From an uncultured Prevotella sp. (GTDB lineage: Bacteria; Bacteroidota; Bacteroidia; Bacteroidales; Bacteroidaceae): a stretch of 35,612 bases of DNA. Position numbers and translations under genes: made by a program. This document shows positions 1-6,816 of this stretch, piece by piece. Every line of letters starts with the position of its first letter. Position 1 is the first letter of the stretch. Where the stretch lies: positions 1-35,612 of the forward strand of contig CAMTJK010000002.1 of assembly GCA_947072805.1 (NCBI GenBank), given 5' to 3'. A model generated the notes under the pieces. That model made no database searches, was not told the DNA's origin, and was given only the letters and a program-made list of their open reading frames with translations.

Positions 1-42
1 GCCAAAAAACTGGGATCGTTTTTCGACCCGTCGGGAGCATAA
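1..42 (+). CDS. Possible 3' end of a plus-strand gene cut by the window edge
   Basis: Frame 1 reads 13 codons and then a TAA stop at 40-42, giving the tail AKKLGSFFDPSGA. The codons used (CTG, TCG, GAC, CCG) resemble those of the clear genes here, and AT-rich non-coding sequence follows. The other two plus frames are also open for a short way, so this is only a suggestion. The product cannot be identified from 13 residues. If real, the gene converges on the xylanase gene. Confidence 0.25.
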   Translation, partial: AKKLGSFFDPSGA

Positions 43-437
43 ATCGCCCCACTTTGATTAACAAATATTTACACCTAGAATGCCGGATTTAAAAATGTTA
101 AATTCGACCAAATATCTTTACAAATTAACTTTCATTAAGTGTAGTTACGAGCGCCAAGCCGGCACTTATACGTTGGTGTTTTTACTCCCTCATGCGTCTG
201 CATAGCGGCAGAACCAGGAGCAGGCAGACGAGTGCGCCGGCAAATATATAATGTACGCGCGTAAGACAAAAAAATCACGCCTCCTGAAAAGGAGGCGTGC
301 AAAGGTAACAAAAGATATCCGACGGCTTGTCCGCTTTCGCAAATCATTATGTTGTTTTAATGTTTAAGCCATAGTCTTTCGTTAGACCTACACAAGCATG
401 TGAAGCTGTGATCTTTGTTAAATGTCTTTTCCCCTTG
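43..437. other. Intergenic region downstream of the xylanase gene
   Basis: No convincing gene is seen. The region holds a minus-strand terminator (268-299), a TACCTTTG box on the minus strand at 300-307 immediately before that hairpin, and short motifs that recur in the rpsL upstream region (391-404 and nearby). A 70-codon minus-strand open frame at 135-347 runs through the terminator and looks accidental. No tRNA or rRNA is apparent. Confidence 0.6.
268..299 (-). terminator. Intrinsic terminator after the xylanase gene
   Basis: Read on the minus strand, a perfect 10-bp stem (arms 290-299 and 276-285, CACGCCTCCT paired with AGGAGGCGTG) closes a 4-nt loop. One A and seven T (274-268) follow. 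This is the classic Rho-independent layout, about 140 nt past the xylanase stop codon. On the plus strand no T-run follows, so it should act only leftward. Confidence 0.8.
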
Positions 438-2150
438 TTATCTTATTATCGTCACTTTGCCGTTCACTATGTACATGCCTTTCTTCAGTTCTCCGAGGCG
501 TTCGCGCAGCATGTGTCTTGCCACGGGGCGTCCGCCCATGTCGTACACGTCCAAGTAGGGCGATGTCTTCTTCACCACCTCAGGCATTTCTATGTCAGAG
601 GTTTCGTGGTGAGCCTTGTATGCGTTGCGTACGGCGAAGAAAGCCGACTTTGCCTCCAGGTTGTTGTTGAACAGCAGCGGCTCGCCCGTTCTCCACGACA
701 TGTCGTCCTTGATGCCCCATACCAGCAGGTTAGGACAGTGGTCGTAGCGGAGCATTATGTTCGTTATTTTGCGGTAGTCCTCTGCCTGTCTGTCGTAGGC
801 ACCGGCAGCGTTGATGTCGTAGATTGATATGTCCAGTTCGGTCACTATGCAGTTCAGTCCGAGCTGTCCTATGCGCTTCACTTGGTTGTCGAATGCCGTT
901 GAGTCGAGTTCGCCCACGGTGAGGTGGCTCTGCAGTCCCACTCCGTCTATGGGCACGTTTCTGTTCTTCAGTTTCTTCACGAGGTTATAGTATGCCTCAG
1001 CCTTGGCTCTGCCCTTCATCTCCACTCCGTAGTCGTTAATGTAGAGTTTTGCGTTGGGGTCGGCGCGGTGAGCATACACGAAGGCAGAGTCGAGAAAGTC
1101 TTCGCCAATCACGTTATACCATATTGATTTTCTCATCGTGTAGCCGGAGGGGTTGGAGCGTATGGCACTCTGGTCGTCGTCCAGACATTCGTTCACCACG
1201 TCCCATTCGGTCACCTTGCCCTTGAAGTGTTTCATCACGTTTGTGATGTGGTTTTCCATTATCTTGAGCAGCTGTGCCCGTGTATATCCCTTGTCGTTCT
1301 TGTATCCGTCGGCGCTCATCCATTTCGGCATCTGGCTGTGCCATACGAGCGTATGTCCGCGTACGTCCATGGCGTGGCGGCGTGCAAAGGTTACCAGCTT
1401 GTCGGCGGCGCCGTAGTTGAACTGTCCCTCGCTTGGCTGCAGTGCGTCTATCTTCATTTCGTTTTCAGCCACCACCATGTTGAAGTTGGCATATATGGTC
1501 TTTGTTATGTCCAGTTTGTCGTTGCCCAGGTCCACGTTCCATGCCGGCACTGCCACGCCGATTTTTCTGCCGCATTTTGCCGCATGGTAGCGCAGTGTCT
1601 GCTGCTGGTCGTTGGGGTCATAGTCTGACGTGATGTTTACGAGGCGGATGTTGTCAATGTAGAATTCCGCGTTAATTGAGTTGAAGCCGAGATACAGTTT
1701 GTCGCTGCCGTTGGTTACGCTCTTCATCCTGTATGAGCGCGTGAGCCATACCGTGTTGTCACCCTGGTCGAAAAATCCGTTGTCGGCATAGATGGTGTCG
1801 TTGCCGATGCGTGCCGAGAACTGCTTGTATCTGTCGGTATCGCTTGCGGGGCGGTAGAGGTCGAACACCAGATACTGGTATTCGCCCGTCATCTCCTCGG
1901 CGCTGATGCCGTCGAGAGTCAGTTCTACGTGCGTGTTCCAGCTTTTGTTTGTAACGTGCAGCACCTTATTGGACGCGTTTTTAGGGTCGGCTTCCACCCT
2001 GGCTGTCGATTCGGTTGTAGTACTGAAGATGTCGTGCATGGGAATTGTTTCTCCTATCTGACAGTCTTCAAAGTTGAACAGCATCCTCTCGTCGGCTGTC
2101 GATGTCATTGCGGCGAGGACGAGCAGAGCTGCAAGTGTAGTTTTTTTCAT
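438..2150 (-). CDS. Secreted GH10 endo-1,4-beta-xylanase with N-terminal binding-type module and T9SS-like tail
   Basis: Predicted to hydrolyse internal beta-1,4-xylosidic bonds of xylan outside the cytoplasm. The ATG at 2150 is chosen because it begins a signal peptide (MKKTTLAALL, cleavage near A19); an upstream in-frame ATG at 2318 would add 56 non-secretory residues. Residues 20-172 form a beta-sandwich-like module also found at the start of the neighbouring protein. Residues 193-510 are the GH10 barrel, with acid/base E321 in WDVVNE, nucleophile E438 in IVTELDIS, the strand motif HTLVWHSQ at 266 and the late motif WGIKDDMSW at 478. Residues 530-570 resemble a T9SS sorting domain, ending in KVTIIR. 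The protein has 570 residues. It lies 183 nt downstream of the gene at 2334-5729 on the same strand with no clear promoter of its own, so co-transcription is likely. The family assignment is firm; the exact xylan preference is unknown. Confidence 0.93.
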   Translation of the reverse strand: MKKTTLAALLVLAAMTSTADERMLFNFEDCQIGETIPMHDIFSTTTESTARVEADPKNASNKVLHVTNKSWNTHVELTLDGISAEEMTGEYQYLVFDLYRPASDTDRYKQFSARIGNDTIYADNGFFDQGDNTVWLTRSYRMKSVTNGSDKLYLGFNSINAEFYIDNIRLVNITSDYDPNDQQQTLRYHAAKCGRKIGVAVPAWNVDLGNDKLDITKTIYANFNMVVAENEMKIDALQPSEGQFNYGAADKLVTFARRHAMDVRGHTLVWHSQMPKWMSADGYKNDKGYTRAQLLKIMENHITNVMKHFKGKVTEWDVVNECLDDDQSAIRSNPSGYTMRKSIWYNVIGEDFLDSAFVYAHRADPNAKLYINDYGVEMKGRAKAEAYYNLVKKLKNRNVPIDGVGLQSHLTVGELDSTAFDNQVKRIGQLGLNCIVTELDISIYDINAAGAYDRQAEDYRKITNIMLRYDHCPNLLVWGIKDDMSWRTGEPLLFNNNLEAKSAFFAVRNAYKAHHETSDIEMPEVVKKTSPYLDVYDMGGRPVARHMLRERLGELKKGMYIVNGKVTIIR

Positions 2151-2229
2151 GATGCCTTGTTTTTTATATACTTGTTGTTCTTTGCGTTCTTGAAGAGACC
2201 ATTTCGCGGTCTGATAAGTCATTTGGGTT

Positions 2230-2304
2230 AAAAACCTTGTATCTGTCTTGCAGCGGTCTTTGGCGGAAGCCTCCGTTATCCGTCGCCGTACAGATACAAG
2301 GTTT
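2230..2304 (-). repeat. 15-bp perfect inverted repeat with structured 43-nt interior
   Basis: Arms at 2232-2246 and 2290-2304 are exact reverse complements (AAACCTTGTATCTGT). The interior can form a smaller hairpin (CGGA-GGCT-TCCG on the minus strand). On the minus strand the stem runs into five T (2234-2230). It starts about 30 nt after the stop of the large surface-protein gene, between it and the xylanase gene. It may act as a partial terminator, an RNA-stability element or a processing site. It does not resemble an insertion-sequence end. Confidence 0.65.
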
Positions 2305-2333
2305 GTTGTGTGTGGCACAGCTGTGCCTATGCG

Positions 2334-5300
2334 TTATTCGTTAATCACCTTACCTGTCATGTCTCCGGCCTTGATGATGAGCACGCCCTTGGCTGCCGGT
2401 ATGGCGTTGATGCCTCGCTGTGCAGCCACGGTCTTTATCAGGCTGCCCGCAGCAGAATATATGTTCACCTCCGTGGGCTCTTCGCAGCTTACGTACACTA
2501 TGCCGTTGGCGGCTGTTATGCCCTTCTGCGCACCCGTTACGCTGCTGATGGCGTTGGGAACGTCAGCCTTCAGTACGAGCTGGTAGCCGCTTTCGTCTGT
2601 GCGCTCCTCTACAATCCATTCGCCTGCCGGCTTCTCCACGTCGAAGCTCCATTCTACATCGTTGAGCGAAGTCTTGCCCTTGGCTCTTACGAGCACATAT
2701 TCCTCGCCGGCCTTATATGTGAAGCCATCCTTCAGAACCACTTTCACTACGGGCTTGTTGTCGCTCTCGTTGAAATCTTCGGTTATGTTGTAGAATGTCA
2801 CGTTGCCGTCTACCTCTATGCGGTCGTAGCTTTCAGCCGATTCTATTTCGCACTCTATGACAGTGCTCGGGCGTACGTAGAGCGATACGCTCCTGTCGGT
2901 TGCAGCATAGTTTTTCAGCGTCAGGGTGCCTATGCCGTCGCATCCCGGTTCAAGTTTGCCGTACACGTCTACATCGGCTGCCAGGTTGCCGTCGCCGCCC
3001 AGTACACCGTTGCCGAACACAGTAGTCTGTGTGCCGCTCTTTGTGTAGCCTGTAGCTCCGGTCAGTCCGTTTTCGGCAGCTTCAGCCTTATCGTTGTTTA
3101 TCAGTATGCGTCCGTCGAGAATGCGCAGTCCGGCAGTAAGCATATTGTTGTTGTTTGTAAGCGTGTATGTGCCGGCACCTTCCTTTATCAGTCCCACGCC
3201 CTGCTCTATGTACGGTGTGCCATTCTTTTCGGTAGGAGCAATCTGTCCCTCGAGCACGGCATCCGTTCCCAGTCCGCCCACAATGAAGTATGATACGGGA
3301 GTGCTTGCCTTGTAGTAGCCGTATATGCGCGTATCTTTTGCCATCTGCAGTTCACCGATGCGGAATCCGCGTGTGCCCGATTCGCAAGCCATTGCAGTTC
3401 CCTCGTTGAGTACTAGTTTGGCGTTCTTGAATATCTCGTTTGCCTTTTCAGCCGGTGCTTCCGGGTTGAATGTCTTTCCGCCGTGTCCCATGACTATGCC
3501 GTAGAAGCCGGCGTCGTCTACAACCTCCTTGTAGGGATATATGTTTACAGTGCCGCTGAATGCGCTCCAGTCTGGGATGGTGGCGCCCTTCGATGTGCTT
3601 ATGTATGTGCGTTCGCCTCCGCAGTAGAGGTTTACGTTGCCCTTGCCTTCCAGTGGCGATGTCCAGTAGCAGTAGCGCGATGTGTACAGGTCTATGCTCT
3701 TTCCCTCGTCAATGCTTATTGCGCTTGCCACGGTGGGGTAGGCGCTTGCGCTCTTGTTGTAGCTGAAGTCCAAGGCACCGCCGTCAGCCACGATGTTCTT
3801 GCCCAGCTGCGTCTCGCTCACATATTTTGTCATTGATAGCATGCCGCCGTTCAGCTGTGTCGCACCCGCAAGCTGGTTGTCTATGTTGAGCACCACCTTG
3901 CCTTCGCCGCCCACAATGAGGCTACCTTTGCCCTGCAGCAGTTCGGCACCCGTTGCACTTTCGAAGGTATAGTTGATGTTGTCGTTGTCCATCACCACGT
4001 CGCCTGCCGTTATTGTTTCTGCCAGGGTCACAGTCTGCTCCTGCACTTCTTCAGCCGGTTCTTTTGCCTTGGCTGTCGATTCGGTTTCTCCGCCGGCTGT
4101 TTCCTTTTCATAGTATAGTTCCACGTCGTCTATATACGTTGTTCCCACAGCCTTGCCGAGGTTGAAGCACAGACGTTTGCAGTTTTCGCCAGTCACTATG
4201 GTCTTCAGAGTATATTCTTTCCAGTCGGTTAGAAGATTAAACGAGGGGAAGTCGCCGCATCCGCTGTAGTTTGACGGATTCTGGAACGCTGCGCCCACGG
4301 TCACCTCAGTACCGGTTTTTGCCCAGAAGTGCAGCACATACTCCTGTTCTACGGTGAGAGGTTCGTCGAAATCGATGGCGAGCTGAACTTCCCACGGGTT
4401 CACTTCCGACGGGTTGTATACTTCTTCGCATTTTCCTCCGTCGTGACCATTCTCCGAAATCTCGCGTGTTGAAAGGTTACCCCATCCTTTTATCAGAACG
4501 TCGTCTTCGAAATTGTAGCTTGCAATCGTCACTTTCTCCTTGTCAGAAGGCTCAACAGAAGCGCCTTCCACGTAGTATACAGTCACGTCGTCTATGTAAA
4601 TGTCGCCCACGGCGTTGCCTAAGTTGAAGCACAGGCGTTTGCAGTTGTCGCCCGTCACGACGGTCTTCAGCGTATATTCCTTCCAGTCGGTTTTAAGGGT
4701 AAATGAGGGGAAGTTGCCGCGTCCGCTATAGTCGCTCGGATTTTGGAATGCAGCGCTCAGGGTTACCTCCGTATCGGCTTTTGCCCAGAAGTGCAGCACA
4801 TACTCCTGTTCTACGGTAAGAGGTTCGTCGAAGTCGATGGCGATCTGAACCTCCCACGGGTTCAATTCCGAGGGGTTGTTTATCTTTTCGCAATAGCCTC
4901 CGTCGTGTCCGCCCGATACTATTTCGCGTGTGGAGAGGTTGCCCCATCCGCCTATGAGAACACCGTTCTCGAAGTTGTATTCAGCCACAATCACGTTATG
5001 CGGGCCCACCGGAGGTTCCGGATCTGCTGCTTTGTAGGTCAGGGTATCGTTGAATATCACCTTGCTGCCGCTCTTGAATGTAGTAGCCAAAGCCTCTTCG
5101 GCATTCTCTGCCGTGGCGTCGGCGAAGTTGGCGGTCACCGTGTCCCATGTTCCCGACACGGCACCTGTCCATCTTACCGGTCCGGCGGGCGTCGGAACGG
5201 GCTCTTCGCCTGTACCTTCAAGGCAGATGTCGTCGATGTAGAACTCTATCGCGTTGTTGTTGAAGCCTACGAGCAGTGTCGTTGCGTCGTTGGTAATTTG

Positions 5301-5729
5301 CGCAAGGTCGTAACTTCTGTCGAGCCACGTGTCTTTTTCACCCTGATTCGGATATCCCTCGTCCCAGTACAGCTTGTCGTTGCCGAGCAGTACAGCCACC
5401 TGTGTATAGTCGTTGCTGTCGGTGGACGGACGATAAAGTTTGAATTTGATTTTCTTATAGCTTGCTGTCAGGTTGGCTCCGGTGAGACCGTCGGGCAAGG
5501 CAATCTCCACGAAGGTGTTGTACGATGTATTCTTCACGTGCAGCACCTTGTTTGCTGGGTTTGCCGGGTCTGTTTCCACCACGGCGGTCGATTCTGTCGC
5601 GCCGTAGATGTTCGTCATTGTGAATGGCGTTCCTGTTTCATAGCTTTCAAAATTGCACAGTGTCAATTCTTCGGCTTGTGCGTATGCCATCGAGAGACAG
5701 CACAGGGCAAGGGATAGAAATTTTTTCAT
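2334..5729 (-). CDS. Large secreted surface protein: tandem CBM4_9-type modules within an autotransporter-like beta-helix, T9SS-like tail
   Basis: A 1131-residue exported protein, probably binding plant cell-wall glycan at the cell surface; no catalytic motif is seen. The signal peptide is MKKFLSLALCCLSMAYA, cut near A17-A19. Residues 21-172 match the N-terminal module of the downstream xylanase. Residues 185-235 (WTGAVSGTWD, then FKSGSKVIFNDT) look like the opening of an autotransporter-associated beta-strand domain. Residues 247-390 and 400-542 are two near-identical modules of the CBM4_9 type (GWGNLSTREI, EQEYVLHFWAK, YIDDV). Beta-helix-like repeats resume at about 567-930 (for example GLIKEGAGTYTLTNNNNML). 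Residues 1061-1131 resemble a T9SS type A sorting domain. It is probably the first gene of a two-gene unit with the xylanase. The module assignment is by motif; ligand and exact family are uncertain. Confidence 0.8.
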   Translation of the reverse strand: MKKFLSLALCCLSMAYAQAEELTLCNFESYETGTPFTMTNIYGATESTAVVETDPANPANKVLHVKNTSYNTFVEIALPDGLTGANLTASYKKIKFKLYRPSTDSNDYTQVAVLLGNDKLYWDEGYPNQGEKDTWLDRSYDLAQITNDATTLLVGFNNNAIEFYIDDICLEGTGEEPVPTPAGPVRWTGAVSGTWDTVTANFADATAENAEEALATTFKSGSKVIFNDTLTYKAADPEPPVGPHNVIVAEYNFENGVLIGGWGNLSTREIVSGGHDGGYCEKINNPSELNPWEVQIAIDFDEPLTVEQEYVLHFWAKADTEVTLSAAFQNPSDYSGRGNFPSFTLKTDWKEYTLKTVVTGDNCKRLCFNLGNAVGDIYIDDVTVYYVEGASVEPSDKEKVTIASYNFEDDVLIKGWGNLSTREISENGHDGGKCEEVYNPSEVNPWEVQLAIDFDEPLTVEQEYVLHFWAKTGTEVTVGAAFQNPSNYSGCGDFPSFNLLTDWKEYTLKTIVTGENCKRLCFNLGKAVGTTYIDDVELYYEKETAGGETESTAKAKEPAEEVQEQTVTLAETITAGDVVMDNDNINYTFESATGAELLQGKGSLIVGGEGKVVLNIDNQLAGATQLNGGMLSMTKYVSETQLGKNIVADGGALDFSYNKSASAYPTVASAISIDEGKSIDLYTSRYCYWTSPLEGKGNVNLYCGGERTYISTSKGATIPDWSAFSGTVNIYPYKEVVDDAGFYGIVMGHGGKTFNPEAPAEKANEIFKNAKLVLNEGTAMACESGTRGFRIGELQMAKDTRIYGYYKASTPVSYFIVGGLGTDAVLEGQIAPTEKNGTPYIEQGVGLIKEGAGTYTLTNNNNMLTAGLRILDGRILINNDKAEAAENGLTGATGYTKSGTQTTVFGNGVLGGDGNLAADVDVYGKLEPGCDGIGTLTLKNYAATDRSVSLYVRPSTVIECEIESAESYDRIEVDGNVTFYNITEDFNESDNKPVVKVVLKDGFTYKAGEEYVLVRAKGKTSLNDVEWSFDVEKPAGEWIVEERTDESGYQLVLKADVPNAISSVTGAQKGITAANGIVYVSCEEPTEVNIYSAAGSLIKTVAAQRGINAIPAAKGVLIIKAGDMTGKVINE
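4104..4991 (-). repeat. Tandem duplication encoding two CBM4_9-type modules
   Basis: Codons 247-390 (4991-4560) and 400-542 (4532-4104) encode modules that align without gaps over most of their length at an offset of 154 codons. Long stretches are identical at protein level, such as the block around NPWEVQ, AIDFDEPLTVEQEYVLHFWAK and NCKRLCFNLG. Nucleotide identity is visibly high too (both carry CACATACTCCTGTTCTACGG). This indicates a recent duplication or gene conversion. Confidence 0.85.
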
Positions 5730-5852
5730 AAGGTTGTCAATTATTGGTGTTTTTATTTATTTCTGATTGTCTGCGGTTCCGATATGGCGGCAACTTGCGT
5801 GTCTGTGCGGTTAAAACTTGTTTCCGGTTGTCCGAGTGCAGCTTACCTTTTG

Positions 5853-5860
5853 CAAAGGTA
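5853..5860 (-). promoter_or_regulatory. Candidate Bacteroidetes -7 box for the surface-protein/xylanase unit
   Basis: The minus strand reads TACCTTTG, an exact TAnnTTTG match, about 125 nt before the ATG at 5729. It lies in a palindrome (TACCTTT at 5844-5850 against AAAGGTA at 5854-5860). No good -33 TTTG lies at 19-21 nt upstream, so support is partial. Confidence 0.45.
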
Positions 5861-5993
5861 TTACTTATAATTAATATGTATATTAGTTTTTGTTTCATAA
5901 ACTTCTCTTTTTGTTACAAAGCCATTCGGCCCGATTTCGTGCTATTCCGTTTGCCGGCGCGTACGTTTCGGGCTGAATTTAGCATTGCGCATT

Positions 5994-6024
5994 TTTGCAT
6001 TCTCACATATTTTGTATAACTTTG
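5994..6024 (+). promoter_or_regulatory. Promoter of the DUF3467 gene
   Basis: TTTG at 5994-5997 is followed after 19 nt by TAACTTTG at 6017-6024, an exact fit to the Bacteroidetes sigma-ABfr consensus. It predicts a leader of about 85 nt before the ATG at 6116. Confidence 0.8.
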
Positions 6025-6115
6025 CATCGCTCGCCATCGCTTGCGAGGTTGCAAGGCAACAGTCTGCGGCTTGCGACGCTCATAGGTTCTGACAATAACA
6101 AACAATAATATCATC

Positions 6116-6439
6116 ATGAACGAAAACGAAAACAATCAGCAGCAGGGACAGTTTCAGGTAGAACTTCCCCAAGACAAGGCACAGGGAGAATACGCAAACT
6201 TTGCCATCATAACCCATTCGAGCAGCGATTTCGTACTCGACTTTGCGAGAGTGCTCCCCGGAGTACCCAAGGCACAGGTGCGCAGCCGCGTGATCCTTGC
6301 ACCAGAACATGCCAAGCGCCTGCTCATGGCACTGCAGGAGAACATCGTACGCTATGAGCGCGAGTACGGTCAGATAAAAGTGCCCAACCAGCAGCCGCGC
6401 ACCATCGCCCCGTTCAATGTAGGCAAGGGCGAAGCATAG
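6116..6439 (+). CDS. DUF3467 family protein
   Basis: A 107-residue cytoplasmic protein of the DUF3467 family, function unknown. The polar N-terminus (MNENENNQQQG) is followed by the conserved core: YANFAIITHSSSDFVLDFARVLPG at about residues 26-49, a VILAPEHAKRLL helix near 60-71, and an ENIVRYEREYG segment near 75-85. There is no signal peptide or membrane segment. It has its own strong promoter and a likely terminator, so it seems monocistronic. From recollection of Bacteroides genomes, this gene usually lies near rpoC and just upstream of rpsL; here the efflux operon separates it from rpsL. A role linked to transcription or translation is only inference. Confidence 0.85.
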   Translation: MNENENNQQQGQFQVELPQDKAQGEYANFAIITHSSSDFVLDFARVLPGVPKAQVRSRVILAPEHAKRLLMALQENIVRYEREYGQIKVPNQQPRTIAPFNVGKGEA

Positions 6440-6485
6440 GTCTCAACAGACAAATATTCCTATAATAACAGGGTCAATTCCCGTT

Positions 6486-6556
6486 AGCCCAAATTGTTCA
6501 TTATACCGAAAACTCGTCTTTATCAACCGGAGTAGTGATTGGTTTGGGCTTTTTTA
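6486..6556 (+). terminator. Probable terminator of the DUF3467 gene
   Basis: Arms AGCCCAAA (6486-6493) and TTTGGGCT (6543-6550) are perfectly complementary, and the second arm runs into a T-tract (six further T before A at 6557). The 49-nt loop is large, which lowers confidence, though inner pairing (AACC at 6525 with GGTT at 6541) may compete. Confidence 0.5.
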
Positions 6557-6693
6557 TTTTCAATCGTTCGTTTGGTATTATACCCAATCGATCGCCGACT
6601 GTTAGTCTTTTTACCATTTCCTTTCAGAAACTCATTGTTCAAACACCTTTTTGCTGCCCTCAGGTACTTTTTTTGCTGCCTAAGATATTGCAA

Positions 6694-6714
6694 AATAGTG
6701 AAAAACACACTATT
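6694..6714. promoter_or_regulatory. Inverted repeat upstream of tolC, possible operator
   Basis: AATAGTG (6694-6700) and CACTATT (6708-6714) form a perfect 7-bp dyad with a 7-nt spacer, about 70 nt upstream of the presumed efflux promoter. The size would suit a dimeric regulator, possibly the AraC-family protein encoded at the end of this operon. That link is inference. Confidence 0.35.
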
Positions 6715-6784
6715 ATGACGTTTAAACAGAAGATATAAACAGTTTCTCCTAAGAAATGAATATCCATATATGGACATAAAACAT

Positions 6785-6792
6785 TAATTTTG
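6785..6792 (+). promoter_or_regulatory. Candidate -7 box of the efflux operon
   Basis: TAATTTTG matches TAnnTTTG and stands 24 nt before the ATG at 6817. No clear -33 TTTG occurs at the usual distance, as might be expected for an activator-dependent promoter. Confidence 0.45.
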
Positions 6793-6816
6793 CGCCCGAT
6801 TAAGATAAGTTATTTC

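Larger units (their letters stand above)
5730..6115. other. Divergent intergenic region between the glycan locus and the DUF3467 gene
   Basis: No gene is seen. It carries a leftward -7 box (5853-5860) and a well-formed rightward promoter (5994-6024). The leader of the rightward transcript (about 6030-6115) contains a small hairpin, GTTGC-AAG-GCAAC. The centre is AT-rich. The plus-strand open frame at 5744-6019 has no support. Confidence 0.6.
6440..6816. other. Intergenic region before the efflux operon
   Basis: No gene is seen. It contains a probable terminator (6486-6556), two copies of a short repeat (CTTTTTGCTGCC at about 6648-6659 and 6669-6680), an inverted repeat at 6694-6714 that may be an operator, and a -7 box at 6785-6792. 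Confidence 0.6.

Noticed and set aside
135..347. Minus-strand open frame of 70 codons
   Set aside because: It runs through the xylanase terminator hairpin, has no recognisable domain and an odd composition.
2151..2318. 56-codon upstream extension of the xylanase reading frame
   Set aside because: The extension lies in the structured spacer and would bury the signal peptide; the ATG at 2150 is the natural start.
2310..3293. Long plus-strand frame (327 codons) opposite the surface-protein gene, and a similar one at 4743-5717
   Set aside because: Both are antisense shadows of a clear coding frame with domain structure; they are rich in Cys, His and Val as expected of reversed codons.
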